From Prado023 sp963788325 (GTDB taxonomy: Bacteria; Actinomycetota; Actinomycetes; S36-B12; CAIYMF01), in the NCBI GenBank assembly GCA_963788325.1, contig CAWBGJ010000009.1, forward strand, positions 434,001 through 498,000: DNA of 64,000 bases, read 5' to 3'. Positions within the stretch are counted from its first letter, which is position 1. Every line of letters begins with the position of its first letter. Shown piece by piece: positions 61,013-64,000 of this stretch. The translations under genes and the position numbers were made by a program. The notes beneath the pieces are model-generated. The model worked only from the letters and a program-made list of their open reading frames with translations, did no database searches and was not told the origin of the DNA.

Positions 61013-63840
61013 GTCCACTGCCCGAACACCGCTTGCGCGACGCGCGCGGAGGCCCTGCCGTCCTCCGCCGGGAACCACCGCGTTCGCAGGTCGCGGCGGG
61101 CCTCTGAGTACTGCTCCGGCCAGTCGGCCAGTCCGCAGAGCAGGCCGGTGAGCTCCAGGCTGCTTCGGGCCACGGGCCCCGGTGGACCCTTGATCGGACC
61201 AGGACCCGAGGCTGCAGCCCCGCCCTGCATCAGGATCACCGGCCGATCCACGAGCAGGTACTCGCGTGTCCTGCTGAGGTCCGAGGTCACGAGTACATCG
61301 CTGGCCAGGATGGCCGAGGTCCGATCGGGCACCCTTCCGATATCGACCAGGAGGTGACTCAGCTCGTCGGGGATCCGCCACCGGTCCTTGGACCGGACCG
61401 GGAACAGGAGACGCCCCAGCCCTGAGATGAGTTCGGCCGCAACCTGGGGCCGCCATGGGAGCCCGGCTGTTGCCGAGTCCGACTCATCAGCTGGGGCCAG
61501 CAGCACGTCCAGCCCACCCGGATCGGGCGGCAGGCCGCAGGAGATCAGGTCGGCGGGCGCCTTCCCCACCTCGGCGTGGCGGGCCAGCGGATCGAGGCGT
61601 GGCGTTCCGAGGCCGGCGAGCATCCGGCCCTCGGCGGACAGGTGGGGGGGGCGTGACTCATCGGCGGCGCCGCGACCAAGCAGCGTGAAGTCCCAGCGCC
61701 CCTGGTCCAGCGCCTGAGCGCTGCTGAGCAGGGTGGAACCGCTGCCCCCCCAACGTGCTTCCTGGAGAGCGTCACGCGCCTGCAGATACGTGGTGGTCCC
61801 CGGTTTGCTGATGTGTGCCGGTATGTCTGTGTCATCGACCCAGTGGGTCGCACTCCCCATCGCCAGGTAGTACTCCCGCGAGCCCTTCGCGACGGTCTGC
61901 ACGCCGTCCGGGAAGCTGCGGCCACGGCTGCCACGCACCCAGATCAACTCCCCCGGCCACTGGGTCCGCACAAGCTCCGAATACAGATACTTCGGGTTGC
62001 CGGAGAAGCTGCGGCCCCCGTCCGAGCAGAAGACCGCCATCCGTCTGCCCACCCGTCGCCGGACCCGCTTGCGTACGGCGTCCTGCACCCGGTCGGCTGA
62101 GGTTCGCACGCGGTTGATCGGCGCTGGCCCCGACCAGTTCCTCGGCTCGGGGACCACGCCATCAGGATGACCACGCAGCGCGGCCGCAGGGCGCAGGGCC
62201 AGGGTCCCGTCCATCGCCCGGACCGGAGCCACCCAGCCGGGTACGGGGCCCGGCCGCGCGGCGGGGCGCGGATCCGGTTCGGACGCGGTCAGGGCGAAGC
62301 GGGGGGCGGGAATTGTCCCGGTGTTGTCCAGCTCGCGCACCTGTACGACCACGACCAGCCTGAGCCGTTCGTCGTCGGGGGCCGGCTCGACGGGCCGAGG
62401 GTCCAGGACGTAGCTCGACTCGAACCAGCACGCGCCGATCGCGCCGATGGTGCCGCTGAATCGTTGCGTCACGCCGGTGGCTGCTCTGGGCGAGACCTCC
62501 AGCCAGACCCGCGCCGCGGCCACGTCGATGGCAGCCATGGGGTTCCAGGTCCGGATCACCAGCTGGATCCCGCCATCCGGGCCCGCACTCCAGGTCCGCA
62601 GGTCGTGAGCGAGCCTGCGCTGCAGGAAGGGTCTCCGTTCGAAGTGCAGCTCCGACACGTCGAGGTCCCCCGCTCGGGTCGGTTCAGCAGCCAGCAGCCG
62701 GGCGGACCATACGACACGTCCGTGGACCTCGACCAGGTCCGTCGCGAACTCGCCCCGCGTGATGGCGCGGTAGACCGTCCGCACACCCTCGAGATCGCGT
62801 CGATCCACCATCTGGACCCCGAGGCGATGCAGTGCCGGCAGTCCAGCGATCACCTCCAGCGGGACCTGTGCCACGTACTCGCGGAACTCCTCGATGACCG
62901 TGCGGGCCCAGTCGTCCTCCTCGCTGATCAGGTCACCGAGGTAGAGGGCGACGTCGTGCTTCAGGAACTTCTCGTGCTTGGCGGGCAGCAGGTCACCGTG
63001 CGCGTTCGCGGTCAACCATGCATCGATCGCCGTATTCGCCTGCAGTCGTCCGCGGACGTTGCGCAGGTTCTGACGGTCGTTGGTCACTGACCGGCGGGGC
63101 GCCGTCTCGTGGACCTTCCACACGTACACGAGATCGGGAACGACCGCCAGGCAGCGGGTGGTGGCGTACACCTGCGCCGTCCACAGGCAGTCCTCGTAGA
63201 GCAACCCGGACACGAACTCCAGACCCTCCCGGCGCAGGAAGTCCACGTCGTAGAGCTTGCCCACCGCAGCGGTGTCGTACAACCGATCAGGCTCGGCGCG
63301 GATCGAGCGGATCGTGCGCGGCTCCTCGAAGAGCCGAGTGCACCACCCAGTCCACCGATCGTCAGCGACATGGAGCCGGGAGATCCTGCCGGCAGCGACC
63401 TCGGCCCCGGCGTCGTCTGCCGTGGACAGGAGGCGGTGCAGGGCCCCCGGCGCCAACTCGTCGTCGCTGTCGAGGAAGATGACCCAGGGGGCGCGCACCT
63501 GCCGCAGACCTGCGTTCCGTGGGCCGGCCCCACTTCCGCTGTTCTGCGCCAGGCGCACGTAGCGCACGCGTGCGTCCGCGGCACACAATCGGGCCGCGAC
63601 AGTTTCGGTGTCATCTGTGGAGCAGTCGTCGCAGATGATCACTTCGAGGTCGTAATGTGACTGACTTAGGGCACTGCCCACAGCGACCGGCAGGTTCGCG
63701 GAGTCGTTGTAGCAGGCGACGACCACCGAGATCTGGGGAACGGCGCCGCCTGAGGTACCCCGCCCGTCGTTGCTCGCGGACCCGCTCCCCCCATTCAGGC
63801 GGCTGCTCGCCGGCGTTGCGCCCGCGTCAGGTCCGGTCAC
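61009..63840 (-). CDS. GT2 glycosyltransferase fused to a CDP-glycerol phosphotransferase-like domain
   Basis: A 943-residue protein. The GT2 part (about 35-280) has ISVVVACYNDSANLPVAVGSALSQ, VIICDDCSTDDTETV, APWVIFLDSDDELAPGAL and a C-terminal LLYEDCLWTAQVY. A beta-rich middle follows. The last 320 residues resemble teichoic acid CDP-glycerol glycerophosphotransferases (NPKYLYSELVRTQWPGELIWV; ASDVLVTSDLSRTREYLLVDRPVILM), but the usual WHG(T/S)P is replaced by LQARDALQEARW, so that domain may lack activity. GTG at 63840 has GGGGGG-type ribosome binding and overlaps the upstream stop; a frame start at 63864 lacks one. The stop overlaps the following gene. Confidence 0.75.
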   Translation of the reverse strand: MTGPDAGATPASSRLNGGSGSASNDGRGTSGGAVPQISVVVACYNDSANLPVAVGSALSQSHYDLEVIICDDCSTDDTETVAARLCAADARVRYVRLAQNSGSGAGPRNAGLRQVRAPWVIFLDSDDELAPGALHRLLSTADDAGAEVAAGRISRLHVADDRWTGWCTRLFEEPRTIRSIRAEPDRLYDTAAVGKLYDVDFLRREGLEFVSGLLYEDCLWTAQVYATTRCLAVVPDLVYVWKVHETAPRRSVTNDRQNLRNVRGRLQANTAIDAWLTANAHGDLLPAKHEKFLKHDVALYLGDLISEEDDWARTVIEEFREYVAQVPLEVIAGLPALHRLGVQMVDRRDLEGVRTVYRAITRGEFATDLVEVHGRVVWSARLLAAEPTRAGDLDVSELHFERRPFLQRRLAHDLRTWSAGPDGGIQLVIRTWNPMAAIDVAAARVWLEVSPRAATGVTQRFSGTIGAIGACWFESSYVLDPRPVEPAPDDERLRLVVVVQVRELDNTGTIPAPRFALTASEPDPRPAARPGPVPGWVAPVRAMDGTLALRPAAALRGHPDGVVPEPRNWSGPAPINRVRTSADRVQDAVRKRVRRRVGRRMAVFCSDGGRSFSGNPKYLYSELVRTQWPGELIWVRGSRGRSFPDGVQTVAKGSREYYLAMGSATHWVDDTDIPAHISKPGTTTYLQARDALQEARWGGSGSTLLSSAQALDQGRWDFTLLGRGAADESRPPHLSAEGRMLAGLGTPRLDPLARHAEVGKAPADLISCGLPPDPGGLDVLLAPADESDSATAGLPWRPQVAAELISGLGRLLFPVRSKDRWRIPDELSHLLVDIGRVPDRTSAILASDVLVTSDLSRTREYLLVDRPVILMQGGAAASGPGPIKGPPGPVARSSLELTGLLCGLADWPEQYSEARRDLRTRWFPAEDGRASARVAQAVFGQWT

Positions 63841-64000
63841 TGTCGTTCCCCCCGGAGTCCGCATTCTGGGCGGCTCCGTCGGCGCCGGCCCCGATCGTGG
63901 ACAACTCCGCCAGCACGAGGTCCTCGATCTCGGCCAGCCGCAACGGCACCCGACGGAACTCCGAGATCTCGGTGCGGACCTCGCGCAAGGTCCTGGGTAG
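63827..64000 (-). CDS. C-terminal end of an unidentified protein (cut by window edge)
   Basis: Only the last 57 residues are visible: LPRTLREVRTEISEFRRVPL followed by RLAEIEDLVLAELSTIGAG and a Gly/Asp/Ser-rich end. The helix is amphipathic and coiled-coil-like. It overlaps the GT2-phosphotransferase gene (start at 63840), suggesting translational coupling in the same operon. A function cannot be assigned from this piece. Confidence 0.6.
   Translation of the reverse strand, partial: LPRTLREVRTEISEFRRVPLRLAEIEDLVLAELSTIGAGADGAAQNADSGGNDSDRT

Noticed and set aside
63840..63864. An ATG at 63864 as start of the GT2-phosphotransferase gene
   Set aside because: It has no ribosome-binding site, whereas the GTG at 63840 is preceded by a G-rich site and overlaps the upstream stop as elsewhere in the window.

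Overview
The window is high-GC actinobacterial DNA (class Actinomycetes by gene content). The left part carries a gene set and order I recall from Streptomyces-like genomes: coaX, nadC, nadB, panC, a solitary nuoD-like gene, folK/folB/folP/folE, ftsH, hpt, tilS, a DUF2342-type metalloprotease, dacB and ppa. GTG and TTG starts and 1-4 base stop/start overlaps are common. At least twelve genes have a TANNNT -10 box ending 5-8 bases before the start codon and no visible Shine-Dalgarno sequence, so leaderless transcription looks widespread. I see no phage genes, insertion sequences, CRISPR arrays or rRNA, and no gene-free stretch longer than 300 bases.

1-7.3 kb (minus): cofactor biosynthesis (PH-domain pair, a hypothetical gene, DUF2520 protein, panC, nadB, nadC, coaX cut by the window edge). 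7.4-8.5 kb (plus): orphan NuoD-like protein. 8.5-18.8 kb (minus): a tightly packed run dacB > metalloprotease > tilS > hpt > ftsH > folE > folP > folB > folK > DUF3180, joining peptidoglycan trimming, tRNA modification, purine salvage, membrane proteolysis and folate synthesis. 18.9-24.5 kb (plus): serine hydrolase, pyrophosphatase, a GAF/PAS/GGDEF/EAL c-di-GMP protein and a DUF2461 protein. 24.5-26.8 kb (minus): HelD-type helicase. 26.9-30.1 kb (plus): GT2 / DUF2304 / AI-2E-family permease / 3-methyladenine glycosylase, with overlapping or abutting frames.

30.3-42.5 kb is mixed: two secreted glycosidase-like proteins, a fasciclin lipoprotein behind a possible SigK-type promoter, a PPK2 kinase, a P450, an acyl-CoA synthetase, a methyltransferase, TspO, an Hsp20 gene with a CIRCE operator, a YtxH-like protein and an SLC13 transporter. 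42.6-49.5 kb (minus) holds a roughly 2,300-codon secreted amylopullulanase whose middle 4 kb is full of frameshifts plus one in-frame stop: either a pseudogene or a locally poor assembly.

After tRNA-Thr(CGU), 49.7-64 kb is a cell-surface polysaccharide locus. WecB- and WecC-like enzymes would supply UDP-ManNAcA. Two tandem paralogous two-domain glycosyltransferases and two very large multidomain transferases (about 1,180 and 943 residues, one with a CDP-glycerol phosphotransferase-like domain) have no function I can name precisely. A membrane protein in this locus is divergently transcribed from a 24-base region containing two overlapping leaderless promoters.
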